Shown here: positions 16,630 through 25,885 of the stretch, piece by piece
Numbering within the stretch: the stretch's first letter is position 1
Layout of the letters: each line of letters begins with the position of its first letter
Assembly (NCBI GenBank): GCA_021838785.1
Contig: JAKCCV010000001.1
Coordinates: 124,001-188,000, forward strand
Length of the DNA: 64,000 nucleotides
DNA from: Acidobacteriota bacterium
Lineage (GTDB): Bacteria; Acidobacteriota; Terriglobia; UBA7540
Direction of reading: 5' to 3'
The notes under the pieces: model-generated
Database searches by the model: none
What the model saw: only the letters and a program-made list of their open reading frames with translations
Told to the model about the DNA's origin: nothing
Program-made: the position numbers and the translations under genes

Positions 16630-19437
16630 ATGAAACACTGCCCGCATTGTAGCGAGACAATTCCCGAGGGGTCGAGGTTCTGCCCAAGTTGCGGCAAGCC
16701 TAGCGCTTCGATTTCCGACCTGCCCACGGCCACCGCCGATGTCATCCCCGCCGAACCGCCAAAGCCCGCATCACCCGCGCCCAAGCGGCCAACTTCCTCT
16801 GCCGCAGCCCGAACCACTTCCGGCGGTCTGACCGATGTTGGCAGCTTCGCGCCGGGCGAAGTGCTGGCGGAACGTTACCGCATCATCGCGCTTTTGGGGC
16901 GCGGTGGCATGGGAGAGGTCTATCGCGCCGACGACTTGAAGCTGGCCCAAGCGGTGGCGCTGAAGTTTCTGCCGCCCAGCATGGCCGAAGACGAGTCCGC
17001 GCTGGACCGCTTTCGCGCTGAGGTCCGCAACGCGCGTCAGGTTTCGCACCCGAACGTTTGCCGCGTCTATGACCTGGGTGAGGTCGCAGGCCGTCCGTTT
17101 CTTTCCATGGAGTACGTGGACGGCGAAGACTTGGCGTCGCTGTTGAAGCGCATTGGGCGATTGCCGCCGGCAAAGGCGCTTGAAATCGCCCGACAGCTTT
17201 GCGCGGGGCTGGCCGCCGCGCACGATAAAGGGCTGATCCACCGCGACCTGAAACCCTCGAATATCATGATTGACGGGCAGGGGCACGCGCGCATCACGGA
17301 CTTCGGCATCGCCGCCCGGCCCGAGGAAACCGCAGACGGGAAAATCGTCGGTACGCCGGCGTATATGTCGCCGGAACAGCTTTCCGGCAAACCCGTTACC
17401 GTCAAAAGCGACCTGTACGCGCTCGGCTTGGTGCTTTACGAAATCTTTACCGGTAAAAAGGCTTTTGAGGCCGCGACGCTCAACGAGTGGCGGCGCAAAC
17501 ACCTGGAAGAGGAACCCACCGCTCCTTCGAGCCACGTAACGGACGTTGACCCGGCGGCGGAACGAGTGATTCTCCGCTGCCTCGAAAAAGACCCCAAGCT
17601 GCGGCCGGCTTCGGCGCTGCAAGTGGCCGCGGGGTTGCCGGGGGGCGACCCGCTGGCGGCGGCGCTCGCGGCGGGCGAAACGCCTTCACCGGAACTGGTG
17701 GCGGCGGCGGGCGAGACGGAAGGGTTCCAGCCGCGCACGGCGCTTGCGTGCCTGGCGTTTGTTATCGTCGGAATCGCCGCGGCCTGCGTGCTGAATAGCA
17801 AGACGGAGATGACCGGCATGGTGCCGCTCGGCGAGCCGCCCGACGTGCTGGCGGCGAAAGCGAGCGATTTCATCAAGCGATTTGGCTACACCGCGCCGCC
17901 GGTGGATTCGGCAGAGGGCTACGTTTACGACAATGACTATCTGCGCTACATCGAAAACCATGACAAATCGCCCGACCGCTGGAAACAATTGAAGCTTGGC
18001 CATCCTTCGGCGATCGAGTTCTGGTATCGGGAAAGCCCGGAATACCTGGAACCCCGGAGCCTGTTCAACGGACCGGCAGGCGGCGTGGTCACTGAGCACG
18101 ATCCGCCGCGAAACTTTTCCGGAATGACCTACGCCGTGCTCGACCCAAGCGGGCGGCTGGAATATTTCGAGGCTGTGCCGCCCGAGCGGGAGCAAGCCAA
18201 GCACGAGGTTGAGGCTAAAGATAATGGAGGCCTAGAGGCCGCCGCTACGGTCGGCCCGCCGGCGAGCGCCGCGCCCGATTGGTCGCCGCTGTTCAAAGCC
18301 GCCGGGCTTGACATGACCCAATTCAAACCCGCGACTCCCGATTGGATTCCGCCCGTGTGGAGCGATACCCGCGCGGCCTGGACGGGCGTGGCACCCGGAC
18401 GAACCAATGTTCCGTTGCGCGTGGAGGCGGCGGCATATCGTGGGAAGCCGGTCTATTTCCAATTGATCTGGCCTTGGACGCAGGCCTCGCGAATGCAGTC
18501 GCCCAAGGAAACGGCGCAAACCAAAGTGCGTCGGGCCGTCGAACTGGCCCTTCTGTTTGCGGTTCTGCTGGGGGCTGCGCTTCTGGCGCGGCGGAATTTG
18601 CGGCTTGGACGCGGCGACCGGCGCGGCGCGTTTCGTCTGGCGATTTTTCTTCTCGTAACCCTTATGCTCGCCTGGGCGATCACCGCCCATCATCTTCCCA
18701 CCATTTATGAGTTCGGCTTGTTTGTGATGGGGGCGAGCTACTCGCTCTTTTTTGCCGCCTTGGTTTGGTTGCTGTATATCGGGCTCGAGCCTTACGTGCG
18801 GCGGCGCTGGCCGAACTCGATCATTTCCTGGAACCGAGTTCTGGCCGGCCAATTCCGCGACCCGCTGGTCGGCCGCGATGTCCTGACGGGAGTGACCCTG
18901 GGGGTGGGCATCAGTCTCTGGTTCAATCTCATGTCGCTTGCCGAAGGCTGGTTCGGCAAGCTTCCGCCCCAGCCGCGGGACACGCCCCTGCTTCCACAGC
19001 TCGGCGCGCGCGGCACGTTCGGGATATTGCTGCTGGTTGCTCCTCACTACTTGGCGTTTGCGCTGGCGGTGTTCTTCTTGTTCTTCCTGCTACGCCTTTT
19101 ATTCCGCCGGGACTTGATTGCGGCAGCAGCGTTCATTCTCATTTTCGTCGCTGCCATCGCCCTGCCGGGGAGTTATCCCCTGGTGGACGCCGTGTTCGTC
19201 GCAGGGGCTTACGGACTCTTGATTTTTATTTTAAAGCGCTTCGGCCTCATGCCGCTGGTCGCATTCTTCGTTACGGACGTTTGGCTAACGCAACTGGCGA
19301 CCACGCCAAATCTTTCCGCATGGTACGCCTTGTCCACTTACATCGGCGTAGCGTTCGTGCTGGGGCTGGCGATTTACGGGTTCAAGGTTTCGCTGGCTGG
19401 CCGGCCAATTTTCACCGGCGCGGCGCTCGATGAGTGA
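16630..19437 (+). CDS. Zinc-ribbon Ser/Thr protein kinase with polytopic membrane C-terminus
   Basis: 935 residues. Start chosen at 16630 because the zinc ribbon CPHC...CPSC (residues 4-21) begins right after it; 34 upstream codons are open but unrelated. A Pro-rich linker precedes a complete Hanks-type kinase at about 83-340: GRGGMGEVYRA loop, K112 in VALKFL, HRDLKPSN with D206, DFG with D224, and GTPAYMSPEQ. One membrane segment near 371-387 is followed by an extracytoplasmic region of about 250 residues, then roughly nine hydrophobic helices to the end. The layout suggests a membrane sensor signalling through phosphorylation. Kinases of this architecture are frequent in Acidobacteriota. 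Ligand and targets unknown. Confidence 0.88.
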   Translation: MKHCPHCSETIPEGSRFCPSCGKPSASISDLPTATADVIPAEPPKPASPAPKRPTSSAAARTTSGGLTDVGSFAPGEVLAERYRIIALLGRGGMGEVYRADDLKLAQAVALKFLPPSMAEDESALDRFRAEVRNARQVSHPNVCRVYDLGEVAGRPFLSMEYVDGEDLASLLKRIGRLPPAKALEIARQLCAGLAAAHDKGLIHRDLKPSNIMIDGQGHARITDFGIAARPEETADGKIVGTPAYMSPEQLSGKPVTVKSDLYALGLVLYEIFTGKKAFEAATLNEWRRKHLEEEPTAPSSHVTDVDPAAERVILRCLEKDPKLRPASALQVAAGLPGGDPLAAALAAGETPSPELVAAAGETEGFQPRTALACLAFVIVGIAAACVLNSKTEMTGMVPLGEPPDVLAAKASDFIKRFGYTAPPVDSAEGYVYDNDYLRYIENHDKSPDRWKQLKLGHPSAIEFWYRESPEYLEPRSLFNGPAGGVVTEHDPPRNFSGMTYAVLDPSGRLEYFEAVPPEREQAKHEVEAKDNGGLEAAATVGPPASAAPDWSPLFKAAGLDMTQFKPATPDWIPPVWSDTRAAWTGVAPGRTNVPLRVEAAAYRGKPVYFQLIWPWTQASRMQSPKETAQTKVRRAVELALLFAVLLGAALLARRNLRLGRGDRRGAFRLAIFLLVTLMLAWAITAHHLPTIYEFGLFVMGASYSLFFAALVWLLYIGLEPYVRRRWPNSIISWNRVLAGQFRDPLVGRDVLTGVTLGVGISLWFNLMSLAEGWFGKLPPQPRDTPLLPQLGARGTFGILLLVAPHYLAFALAVFFLFFLLRLLFRRDLIAAAAFILIFVAAIALPGSYPLVDAVFVAGAYGLLIFILKRFGLMPLVAFFVTDVWLTQLATTPNLSAWYALSTYIGVAFVLGLAIYGFKVSLAGRPIFTGAALDE

Positions 19438-19447
19438 CGGCAGAGCG

Positions 19448-19628
19448 GTAGCGCAAAGGTAGCCGCAGTTTGGCTTCCTTTGCGGCGTTTGGCCCTCCGT
19501 TTGATGGGAGTTCGTTTGTTGCCAAGGGCTCGCCGCTCGGGTTGGCGGTTGAATTCGGAAAAGGCCGCAGGGGAACGCAAAAGACGAGGGCCGCTGAGGA
19601 GCGCAAAGAGCGCACACCTCAGCGCTAC
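19448..19628 (-). repeat. Inverted single copy of the palindromic repeat element
   Basis: Reading on the minus strand this matches the 474-630 type element: left hairpin (GCTGAGG arms, 19591-19627 region), the CCGAA...CCGCCAACCC segment, then the GCAAAGG/CCTTTGC hairpin. It is bounded by GTAGCGC (19448-19454) and GCGCTAC (19622-19628), a 7-bp terminal inverted repeat. It lies alone between the convergent kinase and PAP2 genes. Divergence from the tandem copies is considerable, so it is an older insertion. Confidence 0.8.
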
Positions 19629-19679
19629 AAAACTCTCGGGCGGCGCAGGCGGCGGAGGCTGCGAAGCGCAACCTCTGGG

Positions 19680-20606
19680 CTACCGCGTCCCGCGGAGGAC
19701 GGCGTAGCGGCTGATGGCGTAGCCGAGAAAAGCTCCGGCGAAGACGTCGGAGGGAAAATGGTCGGAGCGCGTGAGGCGGGAAAACCCCACCACGCCGGCG
19801 AGGCCGTAGGCGAGCCAGGGAACCCAGCGATGGCGGCGATAGCGGCGGGCAAAAATCGTGGCGAGCGAAACCGCGCCGATGGTGTGACCGGAAGGAAAAC
19901 CGCCCGGGCCGACGTAAAAGGGCCCTACGTGGCGGTCAAAAAAGCTGTCGGCAAAGTTGCCATTGAGAGGAATATCGCGCGGTGGCAGTCGGCGGGAAAC
20001 ATCGCGCAGGACCAGATTGAGGGCTTCGGAATCGAGCACTGCTTCGCCGGCGAGTTCCACCGTGCGCTGCATATAACCGTCGTGACGAAAATGAGCGATG
20101 GCGTAAAGCGCTCCGGGAACCGCCGCCATGCCCGCCACGGCATTGACGCCGGTGAGCGTGGTGTTGAAAGTATGGAACCGCGTGGTGCGGCGGAAATACG
20201 GCGCGTCGTATTGGTCAAGCACAATCAGGCTGCCCGTACCGAGCACAAAGGCCGTGAAAGGAAGCCAGTGGCGGCCGCGCGCGAGGCTTCGCGGAAAGAG
20301 CCAAATCCGCTTTTGTTGATGCGCGATCTCCGGTAGGAAGCGGCCCCAGCGGGCGGAATCAGCTTCGGGCGAGGCGGCGCAAGCAGCGTCACGGCCTGAG
20401 CCAAAAACCGCAGCGTTTAGGGGCGACCGCTGCGCTGCGGGTGAACCAAGGGCTGCGGCGTTTGAGTGCGAACACGGCGCGGCCAGCAAGCGCGGCGGGA
20501 AAGACATCGCCGCGGCGATCAAAGAGCCAGCCGTCAAGAATACGGTTGCTCGCACGGCGCGGTCAGGACCTTGCGGAAAGTCGCGGGACCAAGAACCGGG
20601 CCCCAT
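19680..20606 (-). CDS. PAP2-family phosphatase, membrane/exported
   Basis: 308 residues from the ATG at 20606, which follows the stop of the upstream radical SAM gene by one base (TAG-C-ATG), so translation is probably coupled. The N-terminal VRATVFLTAGSLIAAAMSF segment looks like a signal or anchor. The PAP2 core is present: FPSGHTIGAVSL near 240 with the conserved PSGH, and GFSRLTRSDHFPSDVFAG with SR-x5-H-x3-D. These residues hydrolyse lipid phosphates such as undecaprenyl pyrophosphate or phosphatidic acid. Residues 40-110 are Ala/Ser-rich and unassigned. Confidence 0.8.
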   Translation of the reverse strand: MGPGSWSRDFPQGPDRAVRATVFLTAGSLIAAAMSFPPRLLAAPCSHSNAAALGSPAAQRSPLNAAVFGSGRDAACAASPEADSARWGRFLPEIAHQQKRIWLFPRSLARGRHWLPFTAFVLGTGSLIVLDQYDAPYFRRTTRFHTFNTTLTGVNAVAGMAAVPGALYAIAHFRHDGYMQRTVELAGEAVLDSEALNLVLRDVSRRLPPRDIPLNGNFADSFFDRHVGPFYVGPGGFPSGHTIGAVSLATIFARRYRRHRWVPWLAYGLAGVVGFSRLTRSDHFPSDVFAGAFLGYAISRYAVLRGTR

Positions 20607-20607
20607 G

Positions 20608-21588
20608 CTATAAGCCGGCGAACCGCTCGCCGATCTTCCGCGAGGCGGAGTAAATGCCGGCGATCGGGATGAAGCCCGCAACCTTGAGCCGAGCGATCGA
20701 CGCCAGCCCGGCGCTCGCCATGCAGCCGCACTCGGAGCAGACGGGCCGGCCGCCGAACTGGCAGGGCGTGATGCGCGTCGAAAGGTCGGCGGAATAACAC
20801 GCGGTCATTTGAGAGAAAACACACTCGTCGGGCGACGCGGGCGGACGCAGATAGGTCTCCAGCACACCCGGTGGAATGTCCACCTTTGAAAAATTCTGAC
20901 GGATGCGAGCCAACTCAGCGACGACTTGGGCGCGGTCGGGCGTCGTCAATCGTTCCTCGCTCTGCTCGCCCTGCTGCGGCGTATAGAGACTGAACCAAAT
21001 CTTGCGGACCTCCTCGCGCGCCGACCAAAAGGCGGCGAACTCTTCGAGGTAACCCGGACGTCGAACCTGCTGCCGCGTAACGGTGCAGTGGACGATGAGC
21101 GAGTGGCCGGCGATGTGCTTCAGAATCCGGTCGTAGGTGGCGGGCGCGCGGCGCTTGTCGTGCTCCGGCTGAAGGCCGTCAATCGAAACCACCAGGTGGA
21201 GATTGGGAAGGTCTCTCCAAGCCAGCGGAATAGGCCGAACTGCGCTCGTGACCAGTTGGACCTCAACACCCATGGCGTCGAGCTGAGGGAGAAGGATTTC
21301 GAGTTCGCGGTAGCGCACGAGCGGCTCACCGCCGACGATGGAAAGAAAAACGGGCCGGTGGCGGCGAACCAGCTCGAGCGCCTTTTCGACCAGCGCATCG
21401 CCCTTGAAGTCGCTGAGCTGGGCGAGCGAGCCGGCCACCCCCAAGTGCTCCGGCTCATAGGCGTAACAGCCCGGACAGCGGAGCGGGCATTCGCGGGTGA
21501 TTTCAATAGAGAGAAGCGGCCGCTGACCGCGTAGCACCCGCCCCCAGGCTTGCACCACTTGTGAGACCGTTCCGCTATTGGAATTCAT
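20608..21588 (-). CDS. Radical SAM protein with cysteine-rich SPASM-like C-terminus
   Basis: 326 residues. The start at 21588 has AAGGAG six bases upstream; two earlier in-frame ATGs are worse placed. The Fe-S motif CPLRCPGC (C34, C38, C41) is followed by the GGEPL motif, SIDG and a C-terminal cluster CVFSQMTAC / ITPCQFGGRPVCSECGCM that could bind one or two auxiliary 4Fe-4S clusters. Coupled to a PAP2 phosphatase downstream, which hints at modification of a lipid-linked substrate, as in the HpnH-type radical SAM enzymes. That is inference; no hopanoid genes are nearby. Confidence 0.75.
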   Translation of the reverse strand: MNSNSGTVSQVVQAWGRVLRGQRPLLSIEITRECPLRCPGCYAYEPEHLGVAGSLAQLSDFKGDALVEKALELVRRHRPVFLSIVGGEPLVRYRELEILLPQLDAMGVEVQLVTSAVRPIPLAWRDLPNLHLVVSIDGLQPEHDKRRAPATYDRILKHIAGHSLIVHCTVTRQQVRRPGYLEEFAAFWSAREEVRKIWFSLYTPQQGEQSEERLTTPDRAQVVAELARIRQNFSKVDIPPGVLETYLRPPASPDECVFSQMTACYSADLSTRITPCQFGGRPVCSECGCMASAGLASIARLKVAGFIPIAGIYSASRKIGERFAGL

Positions 21589-21669
21589 CTTCATCTCCTT
21601 CGCTATAACCCCCGGCAGCAAGTTATCATTGCCCGATGGTTCGCTCGCGCACGGGCCACGCGGCGTGGT

Positions 21670-24600
21670 TCACACCAACTCTGGATCCGTCCCGCGCTTT
21701 TCAAATCTTCCAAAACGCAAGGCCAGCGTGGGCAGCACCAAAAGATTGAGCGCGGTCGAAGTCACCAAGCCGCCAACAATCACGATGGCCATGGGGCCTT
21801 CGATTTCTCGGCCCGGGTCGCCGCTACCCAGCGCGAGGGGCAACAGCCCCAAGCCGGTCACCGTAGCGGTCATCAGAATCGGAGCGAGCCGCTCGGAAGC
21901 ACCCCGCAGCGCCGCTTCCAATCCCCATGCTACCCCTTCCTCTGTAACTAGATGCTCATAATGCGAGATGAGCATAATCGAATTGCGGAGCGTAATGCCA
22001 AACAGCGTGATGAAACCGACCAGCGATCCGAGGGAAAGCGAGCGGCTGGTGGCGAAGGCGGCCAACACACCCCCCACCAGCGCAAAGGGTAAGTTGGCCA
22101 GCACCAGCAGGAGATTTCGCCAGTTCATCATCACGACGGAGAGCAACAGAATAATCAGCAGCCCCACCAACAGCGAGTGGACCAGCAACTCTCGCCGCGA
22201 CCGGGCTTGCGCCTCCGCCGTGCCGCTGAAGTTAAAATAAGTACCTTCCGGCAGCCGCACGCGGGCCAAAAGCTCCCGTCGTGCCTGCCGGATAAAAGAA
22301 TTTAGGCTCCGCCCGGTAACGCTGAGCGTGATGGCCTGCACCCGCTGGGCCCCTTCGTGAAGAATAACGTAACGCCCCGACTGTTCGTCCACATGGGCGA
22401 GTTGACCGAGCGGAACATAGTTTCCCGCCGGGCTCTGGAGCAACAACTCGGCCACGTTGGCAGGGGTTTGCCGCTTTCGCGGGTCGAGCACGACATTGAC
22501 GTTGAAGACCTCGTTACCTTTATATATTTGACCGACATTGACCCCGCCAAAAGCCGTCTGAATCGCATTCAGCACGGAGAGCGGTTCAAAGCCCCAACGC
22601 GCCAAGGCCGCCCGTCGCAAGCGGACAACGACTTGCGGCGTTCCGGGCGGCGACTGGATGCGCACGGCACGGGCACCGGGAATTGAGCGCAGTACCTGCG
22701 CCATTTGTTGCGCTTCACGATCCAGAACGCTGAGATGGGGGCCATAAAGGTTGAGGACCACGGGCGACGTGAAACCGGAAACAATCTCTTCCATCCTTTC
22801 TTTCAGAAAGGTGTTGATGGTAAACGTGAGGCCGGGGAAGTTGCGCAGCGCCCGGCGAATGCCGGCTCGCGCCGCCTCATTCTGTTCACCGTTGAGGTTG
22901 GGCTGGAGGGCGACATCAATTTCGCTCTGGTAAGGGCCGCGCGTCGAAGAGAGGGTGGCGCGCCCGGCCTTTTGCCCCACGGTCGCCACGTAAGGGGCCC
23001 TAAGCAATGCCGCCGTGACGCGCCGCCCGACCCGCAAGGAGTCTTTAAGCGAGCTACCGGGCAAGCCAATCATGTGAACGATATACTCGCCCTCGTGAAA
23101 CTCGGGCAGAAAGGTGCTGTGAAACGACGGCACCACGGCAAGCCCCAGCAGCGTCACCAGCGCAACGCCGGCCATCACCAGCACTGGCCCGCGTTCGACC
23201 ATCAAAAGCACGCGGCGATAAACCGACTTCAGCGCCCGCACGAGCGGAGGCTCCTGTGACGGAAGCGCCTTCTTGCCGAGCAACATCAGGCAGAGCGCCG
23301 GCGTGACCGTCAGGGCCACGCCCAGCGAAGCCAGCACGGAAAGAATGTAGGCAACCCCCAGCGGGCGGAAAAGCGCGCCGGGAATCCCGCTCATCAATAG
23401 AATGGGAACAAAGACCAGCACCACGGCGAACGTGGCATAGACGACAGCGCTGCGGACTTCGATCGAAGCATCAAATATCACACGGATCGGCGGCCGGGGA
23501 TTTTCCGCGTGCCGATTCTCCCGCAGGCGACGCAGGATGTTCTCCACATCAATCACCGCATCATCCACCACCTCGCCAATCGCGATGGCGAGGCCTCCGA
23601 GCGTCATCGTGTTGAGCGAATATCCCAGGTGCTCCATGGCGGCAATCGCCGCCAAAAGCGAGAGCGGAATGGCCGTGCAAGAAATGGCGGCGGTCCTAAA
23701 ATCAAAAAGAAATAGGAAGATGACGATCACCACCAGGATGGCTCCGACGGTCAACGACGCGCGTAGATTGTCGAGCGCCGTTTCGATGAAGCTGGCAGGG
23801 CGGAACAGTCGCTCATCCACGCGAATCCCCAGGCGCTGGAGCGCCGGATGGAGGCCGCTGAGCGCCCGATCAAGCCGCCGAGTCACCGCCAGCGTATTGG
23901 AACCGTATTGCTCGTTAACCCGCAAAATGACGCCCGGCTTCCCATTCACCAAAGCCGCTCCAATGGGGGGCTGCGGGGCTTTCACCACGCGCGCCACCTG
24001 GCCCAGCGTGACGTTGACGCCGTTGTGGTGGACGAGCACCGTCTGGGCCAACTCCGCCGTGGTCAGCGATTGGCCGCGAGGATGCACAATAAAGCGCTGG
24101 TTGGCGGTTTCAATGAAGCCCGCGCCCCGCACGCCGGTGGCCCGGCGCGCCGCTGCCAGGAGGTTATTCAATGCCAGATCGTATTGCATCAGGCGCCGGG
24201 GAATGAACTGAATCTGATATTGTTTGATTTCCCCGCCCCATATGGCCACGTTGGCCACGCCGGGCACGGCTCGCAGCGTCGGCTTGACCAGCCAATCAGC
24301 CACGGTTCTCAACTGCATCAGCGATTCGGAGTTCGAGCTAAGCCCCAACTCCATCACGTCGCCGGTCGAGCTGGTGAGCGGCGTCATGACCGGAGCCTCC
24401 ACGCCCGAGGGTAAATGCCCCTCCAGGGTGGCCAATTGCTCGGAAATCAGTTGTCGGTCCAGGTAAACGTTGCTCGCAGGATTAAAAACCACCTGCACAT
24501 CGGAAAGGCCAGGAATGGATTTCGATCGCAGGGACTCAATGCCGGTCACGCCGTTGATGGCAAATTCTATAGGCTGGGTCACCAGCAGCTCCACCTGTTT

Positions 24601-24774
24601 GGGCGAAAGGCCGGGCGCTTCGGTGCGGATCGAAACGACGGGTGGCGCAAACTCCGGGAAGACGTCATACTTTGCCCGCGTCAACGAATAGACCCCATAG
24701 GCGATCAGCGCGGCGGCCAGCACCAGAACGATTTCCTTGCGCCGCAAAGCCTCGCGAACGATGGCGCGTAACAT
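21670..24774 (-). CDS. RND efflux permease, CusA/CzcA (HME) type
   Basis: 1034 residues, normal for an inner-membrane RND trimer subunit that drives export by proton flux. The N-terminal helix is followed by YDVFPEFAPPVVSIRTEAPG, typical of CzcA/CusA. The TM4 motif AIAIGEVVDDAVIDVEN carries the acidic relay residues, and the heavy-metal-efflux subfamily pattern is clear. Twelve hydrophobic helices can be traced in two sets with large periplasmic loops between. The start lies one base after the adaptor stop (TGA-A-ATG). Substrate may be divalent or monovalent metal; metal specificity is not readable here. Confidence 0.93.
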   Translation of the reverse strand: MLRAIVREALRRKEIVLVLAAALIAYGVYSLTRAKYDVFPEFAPPVVSIRTEAPGLSPKQVELLVTQPIEFAINGVTGIESLRSKSIPGLSDVQVVFNPASNVYLDRQLISEQLATLEGHLPSGVEAPVMTPLTSSTGDVMELGLSSNSESLMQLRTVADWLVKPTLRAVPGVANVAIWGGEIKQYQIQFIPRRLMQYDLALNNLLAAARRATGVRGAGFIETANQRFIVHPRGQSLTTAELAQTVLVHHNGVNVTLGQVARVVKAPQPPIGAALVNGKPGVILRVNEQYGSNTLAVTRRLDRALSGLHPALQRLGIRVDERLFRPASFIETALDNLRASLTVGAILVVIVIFLFLFDFRTAAISCTAIPLSLLAAIAAMEHLGYSLNTMTLGGLAIAIGEVVDDAVIDVENILRRLRENRHAENPRPPIRVIFDASIEVRSAVVYATFAVVLVFVPILLMSGIPGALFRPLGVAYILSVLASLGVALTVTPALCLMLLGKKALPSQEPPLVRALKSVYRRVLLMVERGPVLVMAGVALVTLLGLAVVPSFHSTFLPEFHEGEYIVHMIGLPGSSLKDSLRVGRRVTAALLRAPYVATVGQKAGRATLSSTRGPYQSEIDVALQPNLNGEQNEAARAGIRRALRNFPGLTFTINTFLKERMEEIVSGFTSPVVLNLYGPHLSVLDREAQQMAQVLRSIPGARAVRIQSPPGTPQVVVRLRRAALARWGFEPLSVLNAIQTAFGGVNVGQIYKGNEVFNVNVVLDPRKRQTPANVAELLLQSPAGNYVPLGQLAHVDEQSGRYVILHEGAQRVQAITLSVTGRSLNSFIRQARRELLARVRLPEGTYFNFSGTAEAQARSRRELLVHSLLVGLLIILLLSVVMMNWRNLLLVLANLPFALVGGVLAAFATSRSLSLGSLVGFITLFGITLRNSIMLISHYEHLVTEEGVAWGLEAALRGASERLAPILMTATVTGLGLLPLALGSGDPGREIEGPMAIVIVGGLVTSTALNLLVLPTLALRFGRFEKRGTDPELV

Positions 24775-24775
24775 T

Positions 24776-25840
24776 TCAGTTCCCTTCTTCCTTGGCCAAC
24801 GGCTTCAGGGCAGGATTCATTTCAATCGTCCAAAGCTCTTCCGCGCCGCGCGTCACCACAGGTTCGCCCGGCGCCAAGCGGCGCGTCACGAACCATCCGC
24901 CGGAGGTTGGGATGTTGGTTGCCACCGGAAGTCGGATAAAGCGACCCTCCGCCGTGGCGATATACGCCCATGCCCGGCCATGAGTCCAAACGAGCGCGCT
25001 TGAAGGAACCACCACCCCCGTCCTCGGCCCACCCGCGCGGCCATGGGCCACCAAGTTGGCTCCGGGCGCCAGCCCGGGGCGCCGCTCGGTGAGATAAAGA
25101 AAACTCACCCCTTGAACGCGCGGATCCACTTGCGGAAATGTCGAGACGAACCCGGCCGAAGCGCGGCCCCCGGCGGGCAATTCGAGCTGGATTGTGCGCG
25201 GCGGCCTCAAGGCCATCCCCAGCGGCACCGTCATCTCCACCAGCACGTCCTGGCGGTCGAGAACCCGCCTGAGCGTGGCTGAGCCCCGCCGGACCCATTC
25301 TTCAACCGCTTTGCCCCAGTTCTGGCGGATGGAAGCTGCGGCCAGGGCCAAGGTTTGTCGAGCCGTGTTCACATCAACTTCGTCGCTGTGGTAGATTCCC
25401 GCTTGGGCCTCGACCGCCTTGGCTGAAGCATTGCGCTGATGGCGGTAGAGCTGTTCCAGCCGCACGTATTCGCGACCGGCAACCTGCGCGCCAATCTGCG
25501 CCTTGCGCAACTGGGCCGAGGCGGTTCGATAGGCCGCCACCAAGCTCACCAAACCCTGCGTCGCCACGACGGTTGCCGGCAGAGTAACCTGCGGTCGTAT
25601 GCGAGCCGCCCTAAGCGGTGAAGTCTGAATGCCCAGGCTGGCTCGCGCCCGCGCATTCACTTGAACGATTGCTTGCCCGCCTTGCTCGATGACGCGCGCG
25701 GCGGCTAACGAACCTGGGTCGCCGCTTTTGGAAGGCGGCCCAGTCGCTATGCTCGTTTGCGAGCCACAATGGCAAAGGACGACACCGGCCACCAGTATCC
25801 CAAGCACCATTACAAGCCAACGTCCATTGGTTTTTTTCAT
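24776..25840 (-). CDS. RND periplasmic adaptor lipoprotein
   Basis: 354 residues. MKKTNGRWLVMVLGILVAGV with LCHCGS provides a lipoprotein signal with the anchoring Cys at about 25. The body has the HlyD/CusB plan: beta-barrel and lipoyl halves flanking a helical hairpin rich in Ala/Gln/Arg (AYRTASAQLRKAQIGAQVAG), then a membrane-proximal domain with GVVVPSSALVWTHGRAWAYI. It would bridge the permease and the TolC-like channel. Middle gene of the tolC-adaptor-permease operon. Confidence 0.9.
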   Translation of the reverse strand: MKKTNGRWLVMVLGILVAGVVLCHCGSQTSIATGPPSKSGDPGSLAAARVIEQGGQAIVQVNARARASLGIQTSPLRAARIRPQVTLPATVVATQGLVSLVAAYRTASAQLRKAQIGAQVAGREYVRLEQLYRHQRNASAKAVEAQAGIYHSDEVDVNTARQTLALAAASIRQNWGKAVEEWVRRGSATLRRVLDRQDVLVEMTVPLGMALRPPRTIQLELPAGGRASAGFVSTFPQVDPRVQGVSFLYLTERRPGLAPGANLVAHGRAGGPRTGVVVPSSALVWTHGRAWAYIATAEGRFIRLPVATNIPTSGGWFVTRRLAPGEPVVTRGAEELWTIEMNPALKPLAKEEGN

Positions 25841-25885
25841 GGAATACCCCCGCCAATTCTTATTGCCTACGTGCCGCAGGCCTTA

